A stretch of DNA of 64,000 nucleotides from Augochlora pura (lineage: Eukaryota > Arthropoda > Insecta > Hymenoptera > Halictidae). The stretch spans positions 21,886,001 to 21,950,000 of the forward strand of contig NC_135774.1 of NCBI RefSeq assembly GCF_028453695.1, given 5' to 3'. Positions 47,701-59,529 of the stretch are shown in pieces (the first letter of the stretch is position 1; each line of letters opens with the position of its first letter). Below the pieces are notes generated by a model. The model saw nothing but the letters and a program-made list of their open reading frames with translations, searched no databases and was not told the DNA's origin. Made by a program: the position numbers and the translations under genes.

Positions 47701-48423
47701 TAAAACTAATTATAATCAATTCGATTGTGTGTAAATAGAATATTCATCACCGTAAATAAACACATTATGCGGATCACCGAACTTTTTCTACAAATTTTCA
47801 GAATTTAAACGTTACACGTTCGTGTGAATAAATTTGAAATTCTAAATCTCTGATAAACGCTCTTATCCTTTATCACGAGATAAACTTATCCCTCCTGGTG
47901 TTAGCTACAAATTCCTGCATTTCCAATAACCACACGATTTTGGCGTCGTTTCTTTCGGCATCGTCGGCTCCCGGAAAAATCCACGACGCGAGAGGGGAAG
48001 AGGGAAATCAAGAGAGAGAGAGAGAGAGAGGGAGGGAATGCGTGTTGCCCCTGGAAAGCCTACAAAAACGCACGCCCAGCGGTCATACGGATGCATCGGG
48101 ATGGCCTACTGGTACGCTTTTACGATCCTTTTAACATTGAGTGTTGACCCACTAATCCAGAAGAGGACGTTTATGTCTGTCGGCCTCGGGGCGCGCTCGC
48201 CCCCCCCCCTTTCCTCGTTATTTTTTAATACGGTGCACGTTGGTCGCGCGAAACTAACCGCCCCCGCGCTTCGCTGCGTTCTCCTTTATAAAAAAAAATG
48301 GCGAATATTGGCGAAACGTCCAGTCATCCCCGAGAGGTCGAATCGTCGTCCTTCGTGACGCACAATTCCCCTATCCTTCGATTTTCCCTGCGATCTCGAT
48401 CCCGGAGGAGAATCGCGGCCGCT
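44703..48423. other. non-coding stretch
   Basis: Two long plus-strand frames (45400-46089 and 46722-47378) have no recognisable domains or splice support; I treat them as chance. There are GGCGT tandem units near 46569-46598 and a (GA)n run near 48009-48030. Confidence 0.4.
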
Positions 48424-49684
48424 GCACAGTGGTCCGGATTGACGTAAGGTGTGCCATTGCCCCATAACCCTTCATTCGTGAAAGGTATAAACACGAAACT
48501 TGGATTAATCAATGAAATAATGTCAGATTAGGGATTAATTCAGAAAAAATACATTAATTTTGTAGGGATTTGCGACAACAAAGGATCAACCACAGTTACT
48601 TTAACAAAATATTTAATAACAGAAAACGGGAAGACAAGATAATGAAATAAAACACAGTCTTTACACACAAGTCTCTCACAAATATCTCACGGTTCGTCTT
48701 TGCTCTCTCAACGCTCTCACGCAACTGGGAAAACTTTTCTACCCTCATGACACTCTTGCTTTCTTAAAACTCTCTCATACACGACCACATTCAATCACCG
48801 ATTCGTACGCACGTGCACTCTCATTTCGACGAACAGTCACACGGTCCGAACACTCTTGATTCACACCTCACTCGATCCGACTATCGCATAACCCAAACGC
48901 TCTTATCTCATACCCCATAATTTTATTACTGTTATTATTATTATTATCGTTATTAGTATTGTAATTATAATTGTAAGTATTAACATTACATTTCTTATCA
49001 TTTAATTATTAAATCTAACGCCTCTGGATCTAATTCCTTATTTTTATTAGTATACGACTTAATTTGTACGATGGACATGTACGGATCTGATGTCAAAACG
49101 AGACGACATAGTATCATAGTATATCTCTATTTGTTTCTATCCTAGAATTATTTCGGGTGTTTCGTGCTCTAATTTGATTCAAATCTTTATGCCGTCTTTA
49201 TTATGGAATCTTTTTTAATTATTTAGAGGAAGCTGTCCTGGATATATCCCAATTTATCACATTGCGGGATTCTGTGGGACTTGAAAGATATTCTTTATCG
49301 ATTACAAAAAATTTGAAGAATTTGTAATAGCTTATTTGACAATATTTCTCAGCACATTTTTTGTGGCAGTTATTACTACAGGAATGAATTTTAATCGCGA
49401 AAGGAACCCCTTTAGTGCAAAAAAAGGATTGAAATAAAAATATTAAATGGTTAAATCACATCGAAAAGAAGAAATGCAGTTATTTTTGACGAAAACCACT
49501 GTTCTTAGGAAGGTCCGACTTTAAACCATCATTTCTATTACAAAATTGTATTAAATCATGCAAATATTTTTATTTTTAAGGTTGGTAGACATTTAGGAAG
49601 TAGTATACATTCAATACAGATGGATACGTGAAAGTTCATTTTTTGGTAAAATGTCACATCTTACGCTAATCCGGACCACTGTGC
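48424..49684. mobile_element. 1.26-kb element with 35-bp terminal inverted repeats
   Basis: The left end GCACAGTGGTCCGGATT is repeated exactly and inverted at the right end, and similarity continues for about 18 more bases (four mismatches). The CAGTG start recalls hAT elements, but I found no 8-bp target duplication. The interior is AT-rich with no convincing transposase frame, so it is probably non-autonomous. Confidence 0.75.
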
Positions 49685-50141
49685 GTCGTAACAGCGATAT
49701 CGATCTAAGCCGGTTGAATCCGGCACACCGAGAGACATGTATTGTCCTCACATGCGTCGCGATCTGGTATTCTCGGTTTAATAAACGGGAATTACTGGCG
49801 AGTCGCTGCCGACGCCACTGGGCGGCGCGGCTCCGGGAAAGGATTGCGTCCCTCTTCGTCTTCTCGGGGCTGACCCTTTCCCAAGGTCGGGGTACGTGTG
49901 CGGGTGACACGCGCGCCGGGAATAATGATACCGGCGCGGCCGCGGCGTCTAGCAAGCTGCTCGACCCGTGGTAATCAAGACAACCGAGTATGCGACCCGT
50001 CGCTAAAAACCTGACCAGCTTCTGCTTTAGACGCGTTCCCCTCGAGATAACGTCTGGTAACTCGAAACTGAGACCAAACGCGAACCGGCTTATCGTTAGA
50101 TTCGATAGAAAGTTCGCTCACTTTCAAGCATGAAAACAAAA

Positions 50142-50667
50142 TTAACCCCTTGCGCTACGATTCCTTTTACACTGCGTTATATAGCAATAATTTGTTAATT
50201 TGTCTTAATGTTTTCCTTAACACGTTGCCCGCCATGTGTACCAAAATGTGTGCCACGCCGAAAACATATATTTTATGACAAATGTGATTCTGTAAAATAT
50301 ATTTCAACCAAAAAAATGATGCATTATACAAAATGCAATATAGAACAAAACACACAAGTTTATTTATTTGTTATATATACAATAATTAATCATTACATTT
50401 AATATATCAATCTTTAGTCAAAATATTAAATGGCCTGAACGCCAAGCAGGCAGAAATGGCTTGGCACGAACGTGTTAATAAAACCAGATAATTTTTGTTT
50501 CTTATATCTTTATCTACTGTCTTTATCTACTTCCATTTCTAAACTTTGACAATAACAGAATTTAATTTAATTTCGATTCGGAAGAACTGAATAACATTCA
50601 TATTTAGCAGATCTTGTATAAAATCTTCACCACGAGCCTGACTCGTTATTACAGTGCAAGGGGTTGT
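50142..50667. mobile_element. TTAA MITE, family A, copy 1, split by an insertion
   Basis: It starts TTAACCCCTTGCGCTACGAT and ends GACTCGTTATTACAGTGCAA then GGGGTT. The middle is interrupted by another TTAA element (50217-50478). Without that insert it would be close to the 250-267 bp of the other A copies. Confidence 0.8.
50217..50478. mobile_element. TTAA MITE, family C, nested in an A copy
   Basis: TTAACACGTT at the left is inverted as AACGTGTTAA at the right, with GCC-rich subterminal parts (GCCCGCC / GGCTTGGCACG). It is 262 bp including both TTAA copies. It sits at a TTAA inside family A copy 1. Confidence 0.75.
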
Positions 50668-50915
50668 TAACCCTTTGCGGTCGAATGGCGACTCTAAGGC
50701 GCCGCTAAAAATTATTATGCTGCGTTTCAAAATAATTTTTGTCAAATTTACATATATTCAACAAATTGTTAGGACCTGTTAACTGTTGCACAAGTCACAA
50801 AATTTAATTCCATAATGTATATAAAATGCTCCAAGTTATATAAAATAGACACAATGTGAGTCTAAAAAAATACTTTGGATTTCCAGTTGAAATGGCTCTG
50901 ACTGCAAAGGATTAA
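50667..50915. mobile_element. TTAA MITE, family B, copy 4
   Basis: It starts TTAACCCTTTGCGGTCGAAT then GGCGACTCTAAGGCGCC, and ends TTCCAGTTGAAATGGC.. GACTGCAAAGGATTAA. It is 249 bp, the same length as copy 1. It directly abuts the right end of family A copy 1. Confidence 0.85.
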
Positions 50916-51483
50916 TTGACGCGAAGACTTAAAATGACGCGAGATTAGTCAGTGTACAATACAGTTATAAAATAAGTACAATTACATTACAGAAAGATTC
51001 GCCAGTTTTTATGTAACGATAATGTCCCATCCAGCATGCGCGCCATTCGTAGTAGTTTACCACCCTGCTTACCTCATTTTTAGAACGACCAATTGCTAAA
51101 AGCAGTTTTGTATATTCTTTTGCAACGGCGGCGTTATCATCGCAATCTTTTTACGGTTAGTTTTTGCGATATCAGCTGGTTGCGGAACGCGGACACGCCG
51201 GTTGTTCTTACGACCCGTCGAAACGAGTGTCCGGCGACGACGGTTAATTGATGTCCGCTTGACCGTGAGCGAGGTAATAGTAATTACGGCAGTCCGTAAT
51301 TAACAATCGCAGGAAACGACTCGCGATCTAGTTGACAGTTGCGTTTCAACGGCGATTATTAACGCGTAATCGGATTACGTTCTCGTGCACACGGGCGATA
51401 TGCGTTAGGGAAAAGGAAGAGGAGACGAAAAGTAACTGTACGCAGGAAGCAGAAACGCTGATCGGACTCTTGACGGGATCAAA

Positions 51484-51531
<48 letters not shown>

Positions 51532-52840
51532 GCGAGCAATAATTAAAGTAGCTCCGGCGAAAGGTTAAACCGCGTGCATGCGCGATTATTGATCGTGACG
51601 GGTTCTCGCCGCCGATGAGAAAACCGGGAATTCGTTTTGCGTCACGGTCGAACGACTGTGCAGGGCCGTAGGTTCGAGTGTCTATTGTGTCGGCGGTCGC
51701 TTTGATCCTGGTCTCGCGTCGTTAAGGACAGAAACATACCGTTGTCACGTCCTATGAACTCCAGCGACATTCGACAAGTCCGAGCTCGCGTACTTCTTTT
51801 GCGTCGAATCTGTTAGAAACCGATCAGAGGTTCGCGTCGCATGATTTCACGCGATTTCACGTGGTCACGATACCGATCCGTTTCCAACAGACTTGAAATA
51901 ATAAAAAATACTCGGGCCCACATTACTTGAACGTCGCATGATTTCATCTGACGTGACACCAGCATGTTTCTGCCTTTGTTGTTTGTAGTATTTGCAAGTA
52001 GTCGGTCGACGACGAAGAGTCGCGAAATCTATCGCGCGGAACGCAACAAGGCGCGACGAATACGGCCGCGGGGAAAGAAATCTCATTAACCGATGAGCGA
52101 GCTCTAAACGGCTTCTCGTAAGACCTCTGAACTGCGAAGCGTTTTCGGATCGGAACGCGACACGTTCGTATTACGGAGTTCCACTTGTCGGTCTCCTCTT
52201 GTCGCCGTTGTCGTCGCTCCCATTCTTCCCCGACGCGGGTTTTTAATCAAGACATAAAGGGGAAGGGGGGAGAGAGAGACACGCGTCCTCGACCTCGGGC
52301 GAGAAATGTCTTTTTCCCTCCGGCAATTACTTAATCCGTAACTGGTTCTCCGTCGCGTACGACAATGGCATCCGAGAGAAATTTCATTGTTCGGATAGGC
52401 CGCGAGTCTCCCTTCGTTGTTGGTTAGTCTTTGATTAAGTAAAGCGCTAAACGATTTTAGTAATTCCCAGGGAAGTCTGTTTGCGCAACGGTTCGTTTCC
52501 GTAACGGGAGCCGTTCGACGACGTTTGTCCGTAAGGTCTAATTGTCACGCAATTAGGGGAATTCTCGTCGCGTGCACTCAAGGGCCGTCTCGCTCGGAAC
52601 ATCGACGGTAATCGCGTCCGTGTCTCCTCGTTTCACCTTCGATCTTCTCGAGAATTGTATTGGAGACGAAGGGAGAACAGGTAGGCATCATCATGCGATG
52701 TACTACCGATTGTCGAGAATGTAAATTCCGTAATGGTCTTGTTCTGCACATTAGCCCGCGTTACGAGTACGCGTCTGCGATCTGGCCCTTGGGACGAGCC
52801 ATGCTTGAATGTCTCAACTGTAACATTAATTTCTCCGATA
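50916..52840. other. non-coding stretch with (CT)n microsatellite
   Basis: A long (CT)n run lies at about 51480-51528. Otherwise this is GC-rich spacer or intron sequence with no recognisable gene. Confidence 0.4.
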
Positions 52841-53387
52841 TGTGACCATAATTATGAAAGTGGTCCAAGTCGTATATATTTCTTGTTCCGAGATATTTAA
52901 TGAATTGCATTTGCATAATTTAAAATATATTTCTACGTTATGCGATCTTTTTATTTAGAATTTCATTGGTCTTGATTAATGGAAATTTATTATGAATATG
53001 AAATATTCTCTGAATTTTATACGAAAATGTTGTTTTTAAAGTTTGAATCGACTTAGACCATTTTCAAAATTAACTGAATGTCCTACAAATGACTTAAAGC
53101 AATAAAGAACTATGAGTTTTATTTGAAACACTAACTTTAGTGAAATAATTCATGCACATTCAGTAATGATTCTAAAAAAGTAATGCATTTTTATCATTTC
53201 GAGTTTTTAAGACTTTTTAAAATGTTCCATATATAATGTTAAAATTACAACCGCAATCTAATGGTTCATTTTTTAACGTAAAAACTACATTGAATAAATT
53301 TAGTTTAAAAATAATGTGGTGTAAAATAACTGATAAACTAATTTTTCTTAGATTTTGACTTAGACCACTTTCATAATTATGGGCACA
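52841..53387. mobile_element. 547-bp TA-flanked TIR element (family H)
   Basis: The left end TGTGACCATAATTATGAAAG (continuing TGGTCCAAGTC) is inverted at the right end with two mismatches, and both ends are bounded by TA. A third copy of the subterminal motif (GACTTAGACCATTTTCAAAA) lies inside near 53049. The TA site suggests a Tc1/mariner-type non-autonomous element. It encodes nothing. Confidence 0.8.
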
Positions 53388-54101
53388 TATTGTATGTTGT
53401 ACGTTTGGTTATTACACTTATTATGTTACGTGTAATCAATTGAACAGATGCCTTCCAATGGTATGCACTAATGGGCTTTTTCTCACGTAATGGACGAGTA
53501 GAAAATGATAAATAAATATATAGATAGATGGGTAAAGAGATAGATAGATAAATAAATAAATAAATAAATAAATATTGTCCGCGGTTACATAGCGACTCGT
53601 ATCGAAGTCGAGGGGTGTCGAAGACTGTCTCGATGCGATCGTTACCGTCGCGTCCGCGTGGCCCAACCACCCCAAGAGAGAGCCGAGTACGTTGAACTCG
53701 AAGGAGACGCCGCGTGCTCTCGTACGCAAAAGGAATTTTCGGGCTTGAGGAGCAGCCGGAAAATCCTCTGGCCAGACGCCAGCGACTTCCAGCCAACAGC
53801 CAAACAGTGTGCGAGGCATGCTGCCGCGCGCCACTCGCCGGTCGCCGGTTCAACAGACTGCCGCCAGTCTCTAGCCACCCTCTTCAGCCTCGTCTTCACG
53901 GATCCATAGTCGCGGAGATGTCCGTGGACTGTCATCGGGACACGTTGCCACTGAATTTCCGTTGTCCGACCGACCCTCCACGGTCATCTTTCACCGGCGA
54001 ATAAAATCCCTCGCTCGTGTAATTTACGAGGAAGTTCTCCCCTTTCCGCGAAACAATTAATCGATGTTGGCCAGCGTAGTGACGGCGGTACGTCCGTAGC
54101 G

Positions 54102-54449
54102 TTTCGATATTTAGTATCGATATATATATATTAATGTCCGGAATATCGATACACATGACAACGGCAACAGAAAAAATATCGATATTATTAACATCGATAC
54201 GTGTCATTAAATCAATGTTTATATACGAACTAGATATAAATGAAAATTATGTACATTAAACAGATATTGATAGACAATTGAATTATAAAGTATTAAACAC
54301 AATTATAAAATATGAAATATTTTATTTATATTATCAGTGAGAAAGTTTAGACAAGAGAGACTTGTTTAGTTGCCGTTAATTCTAACTATCGGAGTTCGAT
54401 GTCACGGGATGCGTATCTTTATATGAGATATCGATACGAAACATCGATA
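54102..54449. promoter_or_regulatory. cluster of TATCGATA (DRE-like) palindromes
   Basis: Perfect TATCGATA octamers occur at 54115, 54144, 54177 and 54429, with close variants at 54102, 54192 and 54442. In flies this palindrome is the binding site of DREF (and overlaps BEAF sites). Whether it is functional here is inference. Confidence 0.4.
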
Positions 54450-54565
54450 TTTGATTCGAGAAATATCGCCATCGCGCGGCTAAGCTAGGAGGGTATCATC
54501 TGCAGGCTGATAATCCGCAAATAAACGTCGCGTCTCATCGTTGCTTGCAAAAGGACCGAAGCAGT

Positions 54566-54617
54566 CAAATAGAAATCTCGTTTCTCAGCAACCAAATAGA
54601 AATCTCGTTTCTCAGCA
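54566..54617. repeat. 27-bp tandem duplication
   Basis: CAAATAGAAATCTCGTTTCT (continuing CAGCA) occurs twice in tandem with a period of 27, with identical cores. Confidence 0.9.
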
Positions 54618-57132
54618 GTGAAATCGAACGTTCCCGACTAAGTACACCCATACCCCGTGGAAACGGGACAAAGAAGCTCGCAGAGAGCTGTGGCGTCGTG
54701 ATTTCTGAGAGCCGAGGGGAGGATCGTTTAACGTGAGAATTTGATCCGTGCCGTCAGCAAATTGCATTCGGTGACCTCGAGCGCGTTTAAATTGCGAGAT
54801 TAACCGGCAGTAGTGATTAGCGGTAAAGATTTAACCTTGCTCCATTCCTGAAGGCACATTAATTCAGCCGCGTTCGTTTCAGCGCGCTGAGAACGACTCC
54901 GGGATCCGATCGGCGCACCCGAAAACAATCGTCGATCCGAGACAAACTGCGCAATTTCCCTGCTCTCTTACCCTCGGGATCATTCGGCGATCAATTTCGA
55001 CAATGGACAGCGCCGCGAGTCACTAATAACGATCGTTATTTCTCGGTCGGACCGTTCGGAGCAACTGGTAGCCCTATTAAGGAGGAATCAGCCTGGTGAA
55101 AAACAAAGGTATTAACCGAGTCACCGGTCGGGCTCTCTGCCGCACGGACGTCATCGTGCCGAACGATCGGCTTTATCACGGGCTCCCACGTGAACAGACC
55201 GGCCCGAAGTCGCGCGCGATCGCGAGCGCGGCAAATATGTACGCAGTTACAGCCGATGGCAGCAATAGCCTGGTCGGTTACACCAGCTTCGCGGAACGTA
55301 ATCCGATTACGACGTAATTTATGCGGACGATACGTGTGTCGTTTCACCGGCGACACGTGCGACGATCGCTGGATTACATACCGCTGTACCGCCATAACTC
55401 GCGGCGACAACGACAGCGACGACGACGGCGGCCAAACGCTCCTTTGTTATTTGCGAGCGTGTCACGTACCGTGCCACGAACGCATCGGTCTCTTGCTGAT
55501 CAAACAACGCGAATTCGAGACGCTTTCATTATCATCCTTTCTCGAACACACGTCGATCCGTCGCACGTCCCGAGCTCCCCCCCTTTCTCTCGATCACGAG
55601 ACGCGAACCCGCTGTTTACCCACCGGGAGATAAAGCGGCAGCTAGCAGCTACTTCGGTGCAAGTGTAGCAGTTTGCAACATCGAGATACGAGTGCCTACT
55701 CTCGTTTGAAAGCAATTTCGTTCTCGGATGCCTAATTTTCTCATGCGCGCTTCGAAACGGGGCGCAATCAACCCGGAAACATCTCTCCCATGACACCGTG
55801 CCGGGTCCTCGTCGTCTACGACGACGGCCGACCGGCCGGCCGGGAAAATCGATGACCGCCCGATAACCGAATTTCAATTTCCATCGATGGCAAATGCCGC
55901 GATACTTTCGGTCGATCCCCGGCGGATTAAGCTGATCACCTGACGCAGAGCGCGCACCGGTAATCCGGCCGGCATCGCGTCGAGGCTGTCGCTTATCCGA
56001 GGCCAGTTGGATCGGCCTCCGCTTACGTGCGCCGAAGCTGATCTCTGCGCGCGTTCTTTCGGACAAGGTCGTTATTTGCGATTCAAATCCTTCGCGACTG
56101 TTTATTCGGCGCATTCTTTACCTTCCTTTTTAACGCCTGTGCACCTGACGACCACGCAACATGCGTCGCCGACGAGGATGCGATGGCACCGATCGCGCGT
56201 CGCGTCGGCACAATGCCCGCAAACACTTGTCGCCCGCGAATGAAACGGTAAATAGTCGAGGATGACGAGGACTCGTGACTCATCGATCGATCTTGACAAG
56301 CTCGCCTCCCTTCGATCGGTAGCGTGTGAACACTGTCTTCGTGATAAGCGATAACCATCTGGAAATAGCTGTGACGATAGTTGATGCTTCCGGGCATGCA
56401 CTATCGACGAGGGGTCGGATTTCGATGATCAAAACGATTGACCATTTTTCGAATTTTCTAATTATCAGGTTTTACAAAATCATTGTAATTTCTGTACGGA
56501 ACTTTGCCAAATAACTTCAATCGGGTTTGGTATATCTTGCTCGGGGTGTACACACGACTCTTTTGATTGGCACTAAGAGGATTAAGTCAAGTGTGCTGTT
56601 GTCGATCTGAAATCAGTGGCAGTCGCGGCGAATAAATCGATACGTCTGCGCGAAAAATTATGCAAATGCGGAATGATGCAATTGTGCAGTAGGGTAATGG
56701 AACTGAACCGCGTAAACGTCGACGGAAACGGGATCTTTGAGCCCCTGCGTGAACCGCTACCCTTCCGCCATGCGTCAAGCGTCGGCTACCTGTTGCCACC
56801 TTTTCAGTCTTTCTCCCGGTCCTTTGACGATATTTATGCATTTGCGCGTCGAACAAGCGTCTCCGGGGGGCGGGGGGTGCACACCCGCGCAACCCCGAAT
56901 GCAAACACGGGAGCGCAAACGCATTCATGCGCGCCGGCTCGAGCATCGCTTTTCACAGCTACGATATCACGCTTGAAACAGATCAAAAGCTGTCGAGATC
57001 ACGGGTTTATTTTCCCGGGTACAGGCTGCACGAAGATCGCTGCACCACCTCGCGCCTTTCTGCCGGTAAATAATCGAAATTACTTTCTTGGTCGGCCTGG
57101 TAGTAATCCAGCCTGCCGGCCTATTTCAGAGT

Positions 57133-57399
57133 TTAACCCCTTACGTCTATCGCTCCTTTCATACTGTGACGATTAGCATTCGTTAGCATTATTCGTATCG
57201 CACTTAATAATTTTCTTAATAATATCAGATAATTTTTCTTTCCTATATTGTCTTCATTTACTTTCGTTTCGCGAAATTTGATAACAGAAGAATTTATATT
57301 TACTTCGACATAGAAGAAATGAATGATATTCAGATTTAGTAGAGCTTGCATAAAATCTTCATCGCGAGTCTGACTCGTTATTATAGTGCAAGGGGTTAA
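57133..57399. mobile_element. TTAA MITE, family A, copy 2
   Basis: It starts TTAACCCCTTACGTCTATCG and ends GAGTCTGACTCGTTATTATA then GTGCAAGGGGTTAA. 267 bp. The interior matches copies 3 and 4 (TTTACTTCGACATAGAAGAA and ATTTAGTAGAGCTTGCAT). Confidence 0.85.
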
Positions 57400-57691
57400 C
57401 GGCACTGTTAACCGTGATCGAGGAACGCTAAAGGGCAGTATGCAGGATGTGTCTGAAAAGTGTATACAAGCGGGCATCAGATGACTGTCCACGAATAAAA
57501 TATGAAAAGAATGCAGAATAATCGTTTCTCCATTTGGTCTTAATTTTTGTGAAAATCGAGCTTAAAAGTTTGCTTTATACATACACGCAATCTTACGGTT
57601 AAAATAAGATTCGTCGTGCGACGTATACGTGGCAATGGATTCAAGAAAAAAAAAATAGAATCAAATACTTTACCAACAATATTTTATTATT

Positions 57692-57942
57692 TTAACTCCT
57701 TGCACTACGATTCCTTTCACGATACGTTGATTAGCACTTATTCGTCCTTAATAATTAACCTGATAGGATCAGATGGTTATTGTTACTTGTACTGTTTTGA
57801 TTAACTTTCGTTTCTATACTTCGATAATAGAAGAATTACATTTTATTTCGTTTTAGAAGGAATTAATAATATTAATATTTAGTAAATCTTACATGAAGTC
57901 TTTATCACGAGTCTGACTCGTTATTATAGTGCAAAGTGTTAG
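57692..57942. mobile_element. TTAA MITE, family A, copy 3
   Basis: It starts TTAACTCCTTGCACTACGAT and ends GAGTCTGACTCGTTATTATA then GTGCAAAGTGTTAG. 251 bp, same orientation as copies 2 and 4. Confidence 0.8.
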
Positions 57943-58397
57943 TTACAAAACTATTGAAATTGTGATCCTTGTTACTACATAAGCCTATGAACTCGATTTT
58001 CTCGAAAACTAAGCCATGAAAGAAGAAAAGTTATTCTACATTGTTTCCGTGTTTCATATATCTTTCAAAGGCACCCTGTACACGTAAGCACAGGGATCGC
58101 TGACGGATCAGTGTGGTTGCGAGAATTTCTCGGTGCAGCAGTTTTGCCGGAGCAGCCTGTACATTTTTTTGCGAGTTCTCGAGTACTCTCAAAGCAAAGA
58201 GGATTTTTGCGGAGGATCGTCGCGGACCGGTCCAACAGGTGGAAGCGTTCGAACCACGAGGGAAATTCTCTGATCGAAACGCGTTGTACCGAGAAGGAGT
58301 AACGTAGCTGTAGGGGTGGTCCCTGTAATCCCTGTAAGAGGTGCAATATCGCCTCCGGCGAACTAACCTCGCACGCGCTGTCGTTTGATTGTTCCAG
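57943..58397. other. spacer or intron before the exon at 58398
   Basis: No gene is supported. It ends in a good acceptor (pyrimidine-rich tract and CAG at 58395-58397). Confidence 0.35.
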
Positions 58398-58467
58398 CGT
58401 CCTCGAATCCAAAGGTGGAGGCTCTGTTCGGGAACGGTCACGAGGTTAACAGGTGGAGAATAATTGA

Positions 58468-58711
58468 AGTTCCCGAGATACCACCACGCGTCACGCAGGG
58501 GTGGTGGGTCTATGGGGGGCACCGCCCCAGCGGCCCCCCGGCTCCAGTCCAAACGGAAGCTGCCGGAACGGTGCCATCCTGGCAAGGCCCAAGACCGCCC
58601 CGCTTCTGGTACCACCGTCCAAACGGATGAAGAGTCCCTCCAACATCATGAGGCAGTCCAGCCTCACCAAGCTTGGCTCCATGATCAATACCGCCGTGAA
58701 CAAGAGAGTCG
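58468..58711 (+). CDS. probable coding exon of an unidentified gene
   Basis: The frame ending RPKTAPLLVPPSKR.. SNIMRQSSLTKLGSMINTAVNKRV has C or G in almost every third codon position and ends at a strong donor (GTC G/GTGAGT, phase 1, exon end 58711). It is open from 58468; the coding part may begin at an in-exon acceptor such as CAG/GGGTGGTGG (58498), at the ATG 58627, or after a UTR part from the acceptor at 58397. Pro/Ser-rich upstream residues and the basic Ser/Thr stretch suggest a disordered N-terminal region. A second frame is also open here (58514 onward). I do not recognise the protein. Confidence 0.45.
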
Positions 58712-58981
58712 GTGAGTTCTATTTTCCTTTCTTTCTCTTCACTAGCCCTCTGTCGCTCCATCGCTCTCTGTCTCTCTCTCTCTCTTTCTCTCTCGCTCTC
58801 GACCACTTCTTCTTACCTTGCCGTTTTCCTCCGTTCGTCTCTTGACACGATTTATTGGTCCTTGAACAACCAGCAGCAGCGGTGAGCACACCCCTGACCG
58901 GTTCAAAGTGTTATTTATCGTTGCCCGCGTCTGGTAAAAATTATTCGATTATTCAGCTCGATATATTCAGTCTGGAAACGA

Positions 58982-59233
58982 TTAACCACTTGCACTATCG
59001 CTTCTTTCATGCTATGACAATCAGCACTTATACGTACTTAATAATTTTCCTAATAGGCTTAGACAATTCCCTTTTTTCTATATTGTCTTTATTTACCTTC
59101 GTTTATGTACTTTGATAACAGAAGAATATATTTTTACTTCGATGTAGAAGAAATGAATAATATTCATATTTAATAGATCTTGCATAAAATTTTCACCACG
59201 ATGCTGATTCGTTATTATAGCGCAAGGGGTTAA
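58982..59233. mobile_element. TTAA MITE, family A, copy 4
   Basis: It starts TTAACCACTTGCACTATCGC and ends GCTGATTCGTTATTATAGCG then CAAGGGGTTAA. 252 bp. The third A copy within 2.1 kb. Confidence 0.85.
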
Positions 59234-59322
59234 ACTTTTATCTATTCGAGAATGCTAGTTATTCTTCTCCAAATCATTGGATCATTCGGATCGAAAGTTT
59301 TTCCTAATTATTTAAATTCCAT

Positions 59323-59529
59323 TTAATCCTCGGGTTACGGATGATGTGCGATGACATATGTCTTATTATTTTCATTCTCTTCGGCACTGTATCGAAATAA
59401 AGGAATGATTGAGAAACACAAAAGCTAAACATAATGACATTGACGTATGATATTCATATTCGCGTGACTTTTGCTAATAATTCTATTAATAAATATTGTA
59501 ATCGTGAACGAACGGAGTCCGAGGATTAA
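59323..59529. mobile_element. TTAA MITE, family D
   Basis: It starts TTAATCCTCGGGTTACGG and ends CGGAGTCCGAGGATTAA. 207 bp between TTAA sites, with an AT-rich interior and no coding capacity. It lies only 90 bp from family A copy 4. Confidence 0.65.

Larger units (their letters stand above)
53388..57132. other. non-coding stretch with short tandem repeats and TATCGATA cluster
   Basis: It holds ATAG/AAAT short tandem repeats at 53520-53575, a cluster of TATCGATA sites (54102-54449) and a 27-bp tandem duplication (54566-54617). Long GC-rich frames near 53436-54004, 55036-55668 and 55500-56114 overlap on both strands and are not recognised. Confidence 0.4.

Noticed and set aside
53377..53935. 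Overlapping frames on both strands with Cys-rich or Ser-rich products
   Set aside because: None matches a known family; the Ile/Tyr-rich ends come from ATAG/AAAT repeats.
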